Positions 9,301 through 21,900 of a stretch of 62,000 nt of DNA are shown in pieces. Position 1 is the first letter of the stretch. Each line of letters starts with the position of its first letter. Under the pieces are notes generated by a model. It did not search any database and was not told the DNA's origin. It worked only from the letters and a program-made list of their open reading frames with translations. Origin of the DNA: Lingula anatina (Eukaryota; Brachiopoda; Lingulata; Lingulida; Lingulidae); contig NW_019775494.1 in NCBI RefSeq assembly GCF_001039355.2, positions 7,939 through 69,938 on the forward strand. Direction: 5' to 3'. A program made the position numbers and the translations under genes.

Positions 9301-12300
9301 TGAAATGTAGAAGAAGACACTTAGTACATACATATAGCATACTTTAGAGAGAAATCCAGTTTGTTGTACATGGTAGAATATTATGACTGGCATTAATTTG
9401 TATTGTAGTATGTGTACTGAACATGCAGTAGACTGTTATTATAATTTTTATGTACATTTTACTAAAAGAGTAGCTAAATGTGTAGTATTTGTCTTATGCA
9501 TTGAAGTATTCAGGCCCATAGCCTGCAATTTCAAAGGCTCTGAAAAAGTTTACCTTTTACCATGAGACCTTCTTGTATCAAGATCAAATTTTTAAAAACC
9601 CCGACCCCCCCAACAATGGGCCTGAGTATAGACATTTTTAGTTCTTACTTGCTAAATAATTGTATCTGTAGAAAAATGTAGTTTATTGTTTATAAGCTTG
9701 TCATAGAGTGAACGGTTAGTTTTCAGTGCTAAGCATTTTTTATGTGACTGTCTAGCACATGTACATAATTGTTGTTGTTGCACATACAACTTACACTGTT
9801 TTTTCAGGATGGCTTACCATCCTTGTTACTTATTCTCATTTCTACAGTTTGAAAATGTCTGCCCACCCTAAATACTGACCATATTTCAAAAATCTCTTTT
9901 TCTGATCTGGTCATCTTTAGTGCCATACACTTTTCACTCACTTTGCTAAGCTTTAGTCTAGACTACAATTCTTCATCCATCCAATGTGTCTTTCTATGTT
10001 GCAGTGGAGCATCACTGTGGCTGGAATAACAGAGGTGCCACCAGTGGCACTGCTCCCCAACTTCCTTGTCCAACGCAAGGTACTGCGGCCATTCAGGTAC
10101 CAGACAGGAGGATCTATATTGGTGGGTAGAGGAATTACTGTGTAAAGGTCAAGCAAAATGTTTAAGACTGATGGTTTAATAGTTTACCACAAAACCATGT
10201 TTTATTAATTTGGTAGTATTTCAGATGTTGATTTAAAAGCTTTGGAAAGTATTTTGGTTTCTTGATGGAAATTACTTTTTTCAAGTCAAGAATGACACAT
10301 TTTGAGTATGCCCCATCATTAGTATAATTTATAATGATATTGTACAATATGATTATTAGGCAGGCAAGTTGGCACTGGAAAGGGGCTGGGCTGTTAACAT
10401 CGGTGGCGGCTTTCACCACTGCTCAGCCAATCATGGCGGAGGCTTCTGTGCGTATGCAGACATCACGCTGGCGATCAAGTTTGCATTTGAGTACTGCGGA
10501 ATCAGCAAGGCCATGATTATAGATCTGGATGCACATCAGGTTAGAGAAGTCTGACACTAAGTTTACTTTACCATATGAAAACTTAGCCAAATGCTTTATC
10601 ACTATTGTTATTGTTTTTAATATGTGCACATCAGGTAAGATAAGTCTGGCACTAAATTTACTTTTATCAAATAAAGAATTTGCCAAACACTATATATTAT
10701 TATTAATTTATTTATTTATTTATTTATTTATTTATTTTATTATTATTTTTTATATTACTTTGTGTATATTATCCCTAGGGCAATGGGCATGAGAGAGACT
10801 TCATGACAGATGACAGGGTCTACATTCTGGACATTTACAACAGAGGAATTTACCCACATGATGGGTATGCTAAAAGTAAGTGACATTTGCTGGCAGCGGA
10901 ATGTCTACCTACATGAAATATATCTATTATGAGCCTCCAATATTTGATTTCGATAGTTTTAAATTGCTTACTTATCACAAAACTTGTTTTGTTTCTATAT
11001 TAAAATATCTCCCTTTAAATGTCTTTAAGAATTAAATGTCTGGCTTCATATTCATAATAACTTTTCCAGGAGGCATTACAAGAAAAGTAGAACTTCAACA
11101 TTTTACTGAAGATAGTCAGTACTTAGAATTAGTTCGAAGGTAAGGGAACACAGGTGTTTATTTGGCATTCTGTAAGTAGTGCTTATTAAATAAAACACCT
11201 TAAAGTCTTGCCATCTTGTCTTCACATGTCTTTAAGGTCATCTTAAGGAAACTTTTTTCATTATTTTTTAATATTTGATAGTTGTTACTTAGAATAAACT
11301 TTCCTTTAATGATTTTTAAAAGTAGTCATTTGATTACTTTCAACTGTTACTTGGTTCCAGTCCATTTATATGTAGTCACTTTCTTTGTGAACAGAATCAT
11401 TAAATAAATCATTATAATTCTTTGCAGACATGTAGAAGGTGCACTGAATGAGTTCACACCAGACTTGGTTGTGTACAATGCTGGCACTGATATACTAGAT
11501 GGAGATCCTCTGGGAATGTTGTCCATATCTGCTCAGGTATGTAAAGATAGGTCTGGGCCCTGGGATACGTTTCACAAAAGATGTAATTAGGATTTGGTTC
11601 AACTTGCGAAAAATTGGATAGCCTGCTACATCTGCAAAAAGTCAGCTAAGGGACTTTTCACATGGAGTGTTATGCTTTAGCAATACAGCAGTACTTTTAC
11701 TTTAGTTCAAAGGCCAATTACTCTATTAGTCATTTTGGAAATAGATCAACCGGTAGAGATTTTGATCAAATAAAAATTATCTGATCTACTCATAAATCCA
11801 TCACGCAGGCAAGGACCCCTATCAGCATCCTCCAATTTATTGCAGGGCATCATTGAACGTGACCAGATAGTGTTCCAGAAAGTCAGAACCCGTTCTATTC
11901 CCATCATGATGGTGACCAGTGGCGGCTACCAGAGGTCCACTGCCAGGATTATAGCTGACTCTCTGCTCAACCTCAGGGCTGTGGACCTCATCAGCAGTGA
12001 GGCTGCCGAAAATGCCCCTCTGGTTGATCCAGGTGATTGTTTTTGTTTGTTTGTTTGTTTGATTTTTATTTAAAAATCAATATACAGTAATGGCTTGATG
12101 TTTGTAATGGGAAGAATTATAAAATTTTACAGAATCTGATACAGCAACTGTATTTTGTAAGAAGTACAGCAACTGTATTTTGTAAGAAGTTAATTTTAAA
12201 GATTAGAACATTCTTATTTTTATATTGAATGGTTGAAAAGCACTGCCAGGCTTCCCTGTAATACTATTCTGTACAGTAAATAAAGTCTCACAAGTGCTAT

Positions 12301-12729
12301 ACAGAAACATGATTGTATTCATTCCAAAATTATATGTATAAAGATTGATAATTTTTCCCTCATTACTGTACATGTTAATGTATTGCTGGGATGTTGTTTT
12401 TGATGCAAGCAAGCCTTTTGCTTACATTTTTAAATGTCTTTCTGTTGGATAGAAAGATGTGCCCAAACATTATTTATTGCTAAGATATGTTATAAAATTA
12501 TCTATAAATTTCAGGGCCTCTTTCATCGAAGGCTCTGCTGAAAAGCCGCAGCGATGGAGAAGGATGGTTTTCGAAGCTACGTCGTAACTGTGCTACGAGC
12601 ACGCGTTCATCCACGCAAGAAGACTTTGATGATCCCACAGAGCTAAATGAAGGAGCAGAGACAGGCATGCCTCGTGCCGTGAGCGAGGATCTTGGCAGAA
12701 GGAACAGGAAAGACACAGAAATAGATTGA
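6383..12729 (+). CDS. HDAC11: Histone deacetylase 11 (class IV), 10 exons, 436 aa
   Basis: Exons: 6383-6450, 6803-6969, 7321-7421, 10005-10121, 10360-10539, 10779-10875, 11070-11139, 11428-11536, 11846-12032, 12515-12729 (TGA). The sum is 1,311 nt, in frame throughout. The product is a zinc-dependent lysine deacetylase/defatty-acylase. The protein follows HDAC11 closely: HPFDAGKWG, LPNFLVQRKVLRP, NIGGGFHHC with catalytic H170/H171, DLDAHQGNGHERDF with zinc ligands D208 and H210, YNAGTDIL with D288, and TSGGYQ with Y331. All expected active-site residues are present. Two parts lie outside the catalytic core: a 23-residue acidic N-terminus, and a C-terminal tail of about 65-70 residues, Ser/Arg-rich and encoded by the last exon, which vertebrate HDAC11 (about 347 aa) lacks as I recall it. 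Intron 3 is the largest, about 2.6 kb. Confidence 0.95.
7422..10004 (+). other. HDAC11 intron 3
   Basis: This 2.6-kb AT-rich intron lies between the exon ending at the SLK codons and the exon starting WSITVAG. I see no coding sequence, inverted-repeat element or RNA gene in it; short CT-rich runs near 7675 are the only low-complexity feature. Confidence 0.7.
10704..10740. repeat. (ATTT)n microsatellite
   Basis: A run of ATTT units in HDAC11 intron 5, about 40 bases before the exon 6 acceptor. Confidence 0.85.
12139..12191 (+). repeat. Direct tandem duplication in HDAC11 intron 9
   Basis: The block ATACAGCAACTGTATTTTGT plus AAGAAG occurs twice back to back with almost no difference. It is non-coding and about 320 bases before the last exon. 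Confidence 0.85.
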
Positions 12730-15560
12730 GAATACTTTTGTGTACATGTATCAGTCATCTTCATTGGTTGTGTATCATTTGGAATATCTTTAGGGGAGGG
12801 AAGCAAGCAGATGTATTCAATGCTAGCAGGTTAAATATCAATCAGCATTACCATTTTACCTGCCATTATACTGTCTGAAAAGTGCACATCTGTTGTGTGT
12901 CATGGTATTATATAAAAGTATGAGAGCTGAGAATGAGGAAAAGGGGAAGTCTGCAGGATTATAGCCGGTTAATTTTTTCAGCCTTTTTAACCCTTTAACA
13001 ATTTGGCGTACATGGAGAATTAACATTAACTTTTGCTTCAGAAAGGATTTTTTTTTTGGTCAAAAGAATGGTCTCTTCTAACCCACTGACCCCCCCTCTA
13101 CCCTACCCGCAGGTCTAACCAGACATGAGTAGTCTTCTGCAATTTAGTTACTGCATACACTGGGTAACCTAGAGTAATCCCAGTCCCTTGTGACAACATC
13201 AAAGTGCATAATAAACTAGTCTTCAAAGAAATTGTCATCCTCTAGCTGTATGTTTTTCATGTCAGGTGCACCAAACGAGCATATTTAATTTATCAAAATG
13301 GATGGGTATAATTATGTGGCAACAGTGTTCCACCTGCAATAAAATGTGTGACTTCATCAAGTTGGTGGGCATATCTCAGATAAATGAACATTCGGAGATA
13401 CATTTGACTGCATGATTTTATGGTAACTGGGCTTGTTAGTGATGTAAGTACTATGATCTAAAGTAAAGTTTATATCATGATTGTCATGACAGAGTGTCTT
13501 TAGCTGAAATAAAACACTAGACTTTGAAGTGTATTAATTGTAGAATGTCATTTCACTCAGGGTAGTAGAATCCACCTGGGGAATCGTTTTCATATGGTTG
13601 TAGTCTATGTATATATGTATGATGTACAGTATAGGCCCCGCATTAATTGGTCCATTATATATTAAATTCTCATTCATCTCAATTTTAGCTTGGATAATAA
13701 TATTTTCTTTGATATTGGCTTAAATGTATATAAACACTGTCTATCTCCATTCTTTGCGTTAAGGAACACATTTCCCGGTTCTAGAGTGTTCGAGTTGTGT
13801 TGAGTATGGTGTATTGGGATCTTCTGTCTCCTAGCTATTGAAGTAACCGTTGTTGAAGTTACTACATGTAGTTCAGTGGATCCTTTTGTAGAATTTCTGA
13901 ACATTTGTAAGTTATGTAGTCTAGTGAATTATTAAGTTCATGACAAGTAATTGAACTTAATGTGATTACGTTAACTTTGTGAATATGATTGTATATATTT
14001 CTGTCACAGTGCTATTATTTGATGTACTTAGTACAGACGGCCTAATGCAGCGTACCAGTTAAGTGCTGTGTGTACATTTATTTTATTTTATTTACTTTAT
14101 GTATTTTTTGTGTAAATAACTGATCAGCACTTCCGGTTTTCATTTTTTTTTTCATTTATTGGATTTTATTCGAGTTCAGATGATTTGAATTAAATATACT
14201 GTATTGGAAAATTCAGCTTTACGTGTAAGGCCATTTGAGTTGATCTTTAGTATGTGTTCTCTTCCATGCATGTATCATTTCCATTTGTTTAGTGTTTTTC
14301 AGTTCGCCACAGCTATGTTTACCAAATCTTACCTTAGAAATTTAGTGATGTTATATTTTGAAAAATTGGAACAGTAAACGATGGTAATAAAACACAAAAT
14401 ATCATTAAATTGAATTGTTTCACTGTTGTTCTCGCAGGATTCACAGAATTCCGTCTGTACCAGTACCAAATCATCAAGGTATGGTAAGTTGAGGCAGCGC
14501 ATGCGTGAAATGAAGGAATTTAGAAAATGCCAACCTGTTGGCGATTTATTTTATTTCTTCAGATGTACGGTAATTCAAATGGTCGGAACTGCTATCGAAC
14601 ATGTATGTCGCCTGTTTTGTCAACAAGACGTCGACCCTATTGAAAATTCTCCCCGCATAATGCGTACATCGACCAGGTTAGGCAACGGAAATCTCGAAAT
14701 ACAACAATATTTTATTTACGGTTATACAAAATTGTATTGACTTCTGGATGCCAGGGTATTCAACAGAATTCTAATGACAGCATAGACCTCTAACCCTGCT
14801 TGATTTGCATTATCTGAGGTGACTAAACTTATGAAATCCATCAATCTGTATTAGTGTACGTATAAGGTACTCTTTGAACCCCGGGTCGCTAGTAGTCTCT
14901 TCCCAATTTGGTGAATCAACCTCTTCTTCAATTTTGCATACTGCGCTAGAGGCCTCTGTGAGGTCAGAGGGTATGTACAGGGGCACACAGTCTGTATATG
15001 GGTAATGATGGTTAAGCACATTTATATATATGTGGGCGTACTGTACCATCGGCTTGCGAATATGAATACATTTCACTATTATAGAAGTTTATTGTGAGTA
15101 GTATCAAAATTGCTGTTGTTTTTCTACAGCCCCATCGTCCTCGATATGTTTGTTTCAGTTTAGTTTTGATTAATCGGGAAACTTAGTAATCCCATTCCCA
15201 TGCAATACTATCAATAAAATTGACAATTACATTGGTCACCACGATCTTCAGGGGTCGTAAATTATACAAGAACGCGATTTCTTTCAAAGAAACGCATTGA
15301 AGCAGGATCTACCTGGCCAGAGTACACCAATTAAAGAAATATATATATATCTTTTTACCTGGTCAGTTCAACAACGCGAGGCGAACAAGAGAGATAATTC
15401 TCTGGCGAATTTCCTGGATTTAGTCCTACAGAGTGCCTATAGAATATCTCGTTACATGGCCACCAAGTTGCCATGACGTTATGACGTTGCGGATTTCCTG
15501 AAGTCTGATCCCATAGAACGAATACAGGAAGTCGACCAATTTAATCGCTCGATACCCCTA
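12730..15560 (+). other. HDAC11 3' flank and intergenic DNA
   Basis: Candidate polyadenylation signals AATAAA follow the stop at 13210, 13338, 13508 and 14386, so the 3' UTR could end at any of several sites. No further conserved exon is seen. A possible acceptor followed by an open frame at 14447-14740 has no recognisable content. Repeats are few here. Confidence 0.5.
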
Positions 15561-15899
15561 CAGAGGCGTCCACGAGCAGGGACTATGCAAACTCGCTCCA
15601 CTTGGTTTGTTGACCACGGCCGAAGGCATTCATATAGTTAAACGGTTGTTTGAAAAATAGATTTTCGGTTCAGTGATTAAAATCTGCTTATTTACGAAGC
15701 TTTTAGTCTAAAGTTATGTTTTAACAAAGGAAGCGACTTGTTTAGAATCTGAATCCATTTAGATGAAGCTAATGCCTTTGTGCACTGATTTTGATACGCT
15801 AAATGGAATATTGATGCGCGAGTACAAGCGACTCGTGAGATAATACCTTATCGACATTTGAAACTCCTAAACGGGATGCCTAGACAGAAGTGTATGCGT

Positions 15900-16068
15900 T
15901 ATATGATTATTCGGTAGCTACAGACAACGAGTGTCAAACGTGCCTTAGGCGTGAGGGAAGCCAACGACCACTCATTGGAATCTTCTGAATAACAACAGAC
16001 GCGATTTTGTGGACGACACTTTGACGACTGAGGGATTATAGTTTGGCAACCGCCCATAATAAGAAAAC
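15900..16068 (+). promoter_or_regulatory. Candidate 5' non-coding exon and promoter region of the SRCR mosaic gene
   Basis: A good donor (GTGAGTAAG) at 16069 ends a stretch with no long ORF. The first coding exon of the downstream gene starts six bases after an acceptor (CTTCTAGTTTCAG, ending 18941), so a non-coding first exon must lie upstream, and this is the best candidate. The transcription start cannot be placed from sequence alone. Confidence 0.3.
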
Positions 16069-17528
16069 GTGAGTAAGTTCAAGATAAATCTTGCATTTGA
16101 GAATTATGTTGGGTGTTACAAGTACTACTTTTTTAGTGACAAAGAAAACAAAACATGAATTTAATTGTAAAGTTGCTGATATATTGATGTAAATTGAAGC
16201 TAGTATTGACGGGTGATGATACCTTTAAATACTTTTTCTACAAATGCACAATGTTAAAAATCCTATTCCTTCATTTAAAACGCTGTTTGAAATACGTTTT
16301 AAAACCAATCTTTAATTTCGTTCTGTTAGAACGGAATCGATCGTCGTTATGGTCCATTCGCAAACTCCAAATTTCGTTTTTACCTCAACGATTAACATTG
16401 TTCTTTTGCATTCTTTATAAATTCCAATGGAATCTTTCTCCATTCCATATTTCATTTCTTATATTTTTCGATCTGCGAAAGAAATTTTCGAAATGCACGC
16501 GCTAACCCACATTCAATAGGATTTTTAATGAGACAAGATAGCTTTCATTTTGTCCTTAAACTAGTTACCAATGGAATTTAGGTATAAACATTCCAAATAT
16601 CACTTCACAGCATTTTCATGTTAATTTTCTTTGTTGCTACATAATTGAAACAGTTCATTAAGTTTTGAACGTGAAGTATATTAATCCAAAGGACCGCTTT
16701 CAAGAATTACCGAATGTGCCACATGCGCACGTAAAACACAACAAATACAATCAACACAATACAAACAATACCTTGTTTGAAAAGAAGATTTTGAGAGATT
16801 TGAGGTTTAAATTCTTTCGACAAATATACGGGCAAGGGGAACATTCTCCTGTTAGACTTTTAATTTTTTTTCAGTTTTTGTTGTGTACAAACTTCTCATC
16901 GATACCGTGTTTAACAAAGTTTTTTTTTTTTTTTGACGTTTAAAGGAAACAGCACGAATAATAGTTTCTTTTAGATGAGTATACATTAATGCTGGACAAG
17001 TATGTATGTGTAGTCTGAACGTTTTTTTTTTTTTTTTTTTTTTTTTGATGCGTTTGTTTTTGTTTTTGATTTTGGACATTTTTTCACCTTTATGTCTTGC
17101 TTTGTTTTAAGCAAACATTTTGCAAAAATATTAGCTTGAATTGATTGATGCGTATGTTCAGAACAAGAGGAACATTTTTAAATAAGATATGGGTTTTTTT
17201 TACATTCTTTGCTATTTACTAACCGGATATCGATAGTTTGAATGAAAAGGAAATGTTGCGCAAATATTAACCTTACTTGAAAGGATATATATGCTCGACA
17301 AAAGGTTTTGATTATTTGCAGTCCGACTGTGGGGTTTTTTGAAATACTTCGTTATTTACAAACCTTAATTAAATACCACATTGCTTTAGACGATAACCAA
17401 GCCGTGCCCCAATATGACACTTTAAACTTTGTTTAAATCTTCCCTTTTGTTAGAAGCAAATAATACATTTTCACCTACTAGAAATTTACAATTCAATAAA
17501 TGCCTGAAGTAAGCTATTGAGCTTGGCC

Positions 17529-17611
17529 CCTGTTAGCTTGTGACGTCAAATGTCTATTTTTGATTTATGGCTGTCCGGCGAGAGCAGACCCATTTTTTTT
17601 TTACATAGCAA
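17529..17611 (+). repeat. Duplicated segment, copy 1
   Basis: About 80 bases beginning CCTGTTAGCTTGTGACGTCA and including GGCTGTCCGGCGAGAGCAGA recur at 18655-18737 in the same orientation with a few differences. The CGTCA core is a CRE-like half site. Neither coding nor inverted-repeat structure is seen. Confidence 0.85.
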
Positions 17612-17999
17612 TAGCCCAGAATGCCGTTGCCATAAAGTTTATTTGACTCCAGGTAAATTAGACTCTACTGTGAACCTTTTCTTGTGAACCGCAAGGTCAG
17701 ATATGAAAACTGTGCGGGTTACATGAAAGTAGGAGTTTCGGTTATTTATTTATTATTTTTTTTTACACATTTATTTTGAATAAAAACAAAGATGTGCACA
17801 CCATATCATTTTTAACGATTCAGAACTATAAGAAGTACAAACACGCAAGGAACAAACTCAAGAATGTTTCCCCTGTGTATTCTTTTAACTTAATTTTTCA
17901 TAAGCCAGATTAACCAATCGCTGATGGGAGAAATTATTGTTTTCTGCATTGCAGGCAGCGAGCTGTATTTTGTTACATTGCTCGTAACGAGTAGTCATC

Positions 18000-18060
<61 letters not shown>
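18000..18060. repeat. (TTTA)n microsatellite
   Basis: About 15 tetranucleotide units upstream of the SRCR mosaic gene coding start. Confidence 0.95.
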
Positions 18061-18654
18061 GGACTTAATAGGGTGAATATAAAGTTCACCTTCCGCATGG
18101 CCCCCATCTTATCTTTTCGTCTCAGGCAAATAATGGGAAACAGTAATAACGTGTACACGACTTTGATGGCCTTTGGATTAAATCAAATCCAGCTCGTATG
18201 AATTTAAACAAAGTGGCGAAATATGGCTATATGAATTATCCACCATGGCACATTATTCATTATATTTTTTTACTGGCGTAATGTTACAATCAAATAACAA
18301 TGAATATCTGTATTAGTATTTGATATTTCCGTGTTTCTAATCAATAACATATGGTTGGGATTTGACTGTTCCCATAAGAACAAAACCAAAATAGGTATGC
18401 CGTGATTGTACAGACCCTGGAGAACGAACAAGTTAATAATGATATTTTGGGGAGTTAAACACACATATTAAATTTTTCAGCTATTTACATAAGGATGTAC
18501 TCAGATAACATCGAGTAAACGTGGATTCAACTGTGACGTTCAATATAACAAGACAAGGGATTCAAAGGGTGTTTTAATGCGCAGTGAGACCTATTGGTTG
18601 ACATTATTGCACCATTTGGAGGACAAAGGCGAGCCTAATACGAGAACACCCGAT

Positions 18655-18737
18655 CCTGTTAGATTGTGACGTCAAATTTCTATTTTTGATTTATATGGCT
18701 GTCCGGCGAGAGCAGAACCATTTTTTTTACATAACAA
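18655..18737 (+). repeat. Duplicated segment, copy 2
   Basis: Second copy of the segment at 17529-17611, about 1.1 kb downstream and 210 bases before the SRCR mosaic gene start codon. TGACGTCA and GGCTGTCCGGCGAGAGCAGA are retained. Confidence 0.85.
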
Positions 18738-18947
18738 TGGGTGCAATCAAACAGAGCACTGCCTCCAGTTATTATGCAAACAATTTTCGCCAACGTCTTG
18801 CTTTGTATCTATGACTAGCACATCCCTGCATTAATTGCACCAAAACAAGGAATTACATATGATAAAATATACAATATACTGGTATATATAATCCCTTGGT
18901 CAAAATCACATCCTGTAATATGCCTTATCTTCTAGTTTCAGAACAAA

Positions 18948-21900
18948 ATGAAAAGCACTGGCTCAGAATGGTTTCCAGTCTTGGTTGTTTGTATGGCAGC
19001 ATTTCTTTCACAGGATGTTCACGGTATGTACCAAAGACTTTTAGTCACGAAATAATTCTTGCATCATCCAAATTAAACCTATGTCCAGACTACCCTGTGA
19101 TGAAACATTTTGCGGCAAGCTCTACCGCAATCGATTTGCTGTTGAGCAGATTTATGTTATGTACAATTCCTGATTGTGGAACTCTGACTACTATACAGTA
19201 ACTACCCTGTATGGCATGTATTTATTTAATTCACTTGAAAGTAACAGTTTTATGTTTTGATTACATAAATTAAGTCTGATTCATTTATTGGTCTACATAA
19301 ACAAAATATCGTGCCTGTTTTATAAATAGAAAGGTACGACTAAAATTCAAAACTGGCAGTTATTTTTCTTTTGTAATATGGATTAATTTGGGCCAAAGTA
19401 GACTAAAATTTGTGTCTTGAAGTTGAGCGCAATTTTCAGAATAAAGGTCCTAAGTGAAACCTGTGTTACAGGAATGGTAGTCCGCTAGGAAAAATAGTCC
19501 GTGCCCCATTACTTAGTACAGGTGACATTTGTCCCACATACTAAACCTTATATTTCGACTAACCTTTACCAGAACTTATCATATGGGACCCCAGATTTCC
19601 ATTCCTAAGACTAACATTCCTCTCACACAGGCCCTGGATTACGAGGCAGGCGACACTAATCAAACTTCCTGTTATGAGTCTAAATACAGACTTTGTTGAA
19701 ACGTTACTGAATGCAGCTTGAGCTCTATGGAATGGCAAACCCACAAAAAGTATTTGTCTCCTTTATTTATTTTAGCAAGTTGAAGTCGATTTTCGATCGA
19801 AATTTCTTAGTAAAATACATCGGTCAGTGCAATGGCTAGACCTGGGCCCAGTTTTATAAAGGGCGTTTAGCACTAACCAGTGTTTAACTCTAACCAGACC
19901 TTAATAGTCTGTTAGTAAACTGACCTTTAAATAATTATTTAATCCAGTCAAACACTGGCCAGTTAACTAATTGGCTGTTTTCCGTTAGAAGACTGTATAT
20001 AAAACACAATTTAACCATCTTTTAGTTAATGGGTGTTAGGGGAATTTATCCACTGGTTAGGCCAAACGTCCTTTATAAAACTGGGCCCAGCTGGTTAGCT
20101 GAAAGAATATTTAGGTTCAGATGTTTTATTATCATAAAACAACGGAATTATAGAAATGGAATGGTTTCCAGTAACATGTATAGAATGGCATAAGTCAAAA
20201 ATGTCCCAGATGTGGCCCTAAAATGGATAGTTTAGAGTGTAAATCATTAATTGTGCTTTGTGACGGAAGTTCAGGCAACATCAATTACCTTTTATTATTT
20301 TTTTCAATGGAAAAACTACTCAAAATGTTTTTGATAATGCGTGTCATCACCGCAATTTCACAGAGGACAAGAGACTTACTTGACTTTCAGTCAATATATG
20401 TATCATAAATATTATTGTTACCTGAAGCCTCGTCAGATGCAACGTTCAAAGTATCTACATCTAATAATTAAAAGAGAAACATGTCATATTTTTCTGTTGA
20501 CTTGTAATTTTGAAGCTCATTTCATATTTCATCCGAAAAGATAAGTAGACTACGAAAAGAACTTCATCAGCTGTGTAATTTACTGTACAAACTTTATTGA
20601 AAAAGAGAAGTAAGTTTGTACAGCAATATCTGCCCCTTTTGTGTATGTAGACACCATTGTAATAGTATATGCCTTTCTTCCGGCTATGACCATTTTAAAG
20701 TTGATGGTCATTGATTTGTGTGAACTTGCTGAAATTTGTAGGCCAAGGAAACCCACCAAGTTAAAATATCATCCTGCTCACATTGCTACATGTTTTCCAA
20801 AGTAAACTTGATTTTTAAAATTTTTTATTTTATTAATTTTTATGCTGTGTATTGTTTTCTGCATTACTAGCCAGGTTGGTCTGGAAACGCCTGTGCAACA
20901 AAATTTGAGCCTGAAATTGGTCTAATCCTAATAAGCCAAAGAAATTGGTCTACTTCAGTACAAGATTTATTCACAGAAGTCTGATGATGTGTGGCATTTG
21001 CCGTGTCTCTTTTATATAATTTTAAACAAGAAATGTTTTCTTTAACAGGACTGATAACGTTTGTCGAAGTATAGTCATCTGCGCCAAGAAAATTAATAAA
21101 TAAATTAATAAATTAATAAATTTTTTTTCATTTGATATATTTTACCCTCTTTTAGGCATCCAAACACAGCTGAGTGGGTCGTGGTTTGGAAGGGTGGAAG
21201 TCTTGCGAGAGGATACCAACCAGTGGGGGACAATATGCAGAAATGACTTCACAGATTCTGAAGCAGCAGCCGTCTGCAAGTCGCTGAATTACGCTACAGG
21301 GAAATCCGTGAACACGTGGCTTCACCAAGCATCTCGACCAATCCACTTTGACCAGGTGTCATGTGGGAATGGGTCACATGACAACATCGGGACATGCTTG
21401 TATGGAGGTGTTCCATTGGACAATTTAAATATCACCGAATGGGGAGATTTTTCGTCATTGAATTGTGAGGATGCAGTTGTTTTTTGCTGGAATGTCTCAG
21501 GTAGTTTTTGTTTTAACGACCCTTACTTCTTGTTTTTTTTTCTAAAGAACTTACAGTCAGCTTAATTTGTGAAAAAGTTTAAAGTAAATCATTGAAATGT
21601 GGAATTGTGCAATGAGCTTCATAACATAAGGAAAAAAGTTGTCCTGAAATATGCAAAAAAGCAAAGATGGTGTTTCTCTACGTGAAAATTGGCGCAGAGT
21701 GTAATTTAAATGCTGTCAAAAGCATCCCATCTTTTGAAGAACCTAACATCAAGCAATAGTTTTTAAACCACCGTACGTGTATTCGGATATATTACCATGC
21801 AGTCAGTTGGTATCACTGTTGTATGAGTAGTTTTTACCAGTAGGTAATTATGAATTATTCAAATGTGTTCCCAGAACCGGAATTTCGTCTAGTTCCTGGG

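Noticed and set aside
11550-11640. CTGGGCCCTGGGATACGTTTCACAAA in HDAC11 intron 8, similar to TIR ends at 19842
   Set aside because: No inverted partner was found nearby. It may be a fragment, but the support is too thin.
14426-14740. Open frame of about 100 codons with an acceptor-like CTCGCAG just before it
   Set aside because: No recognised motif, no matching donor model, and it lies beyond several polyadenylation signals of HDAC11. An alternative last exon cannot be supported.
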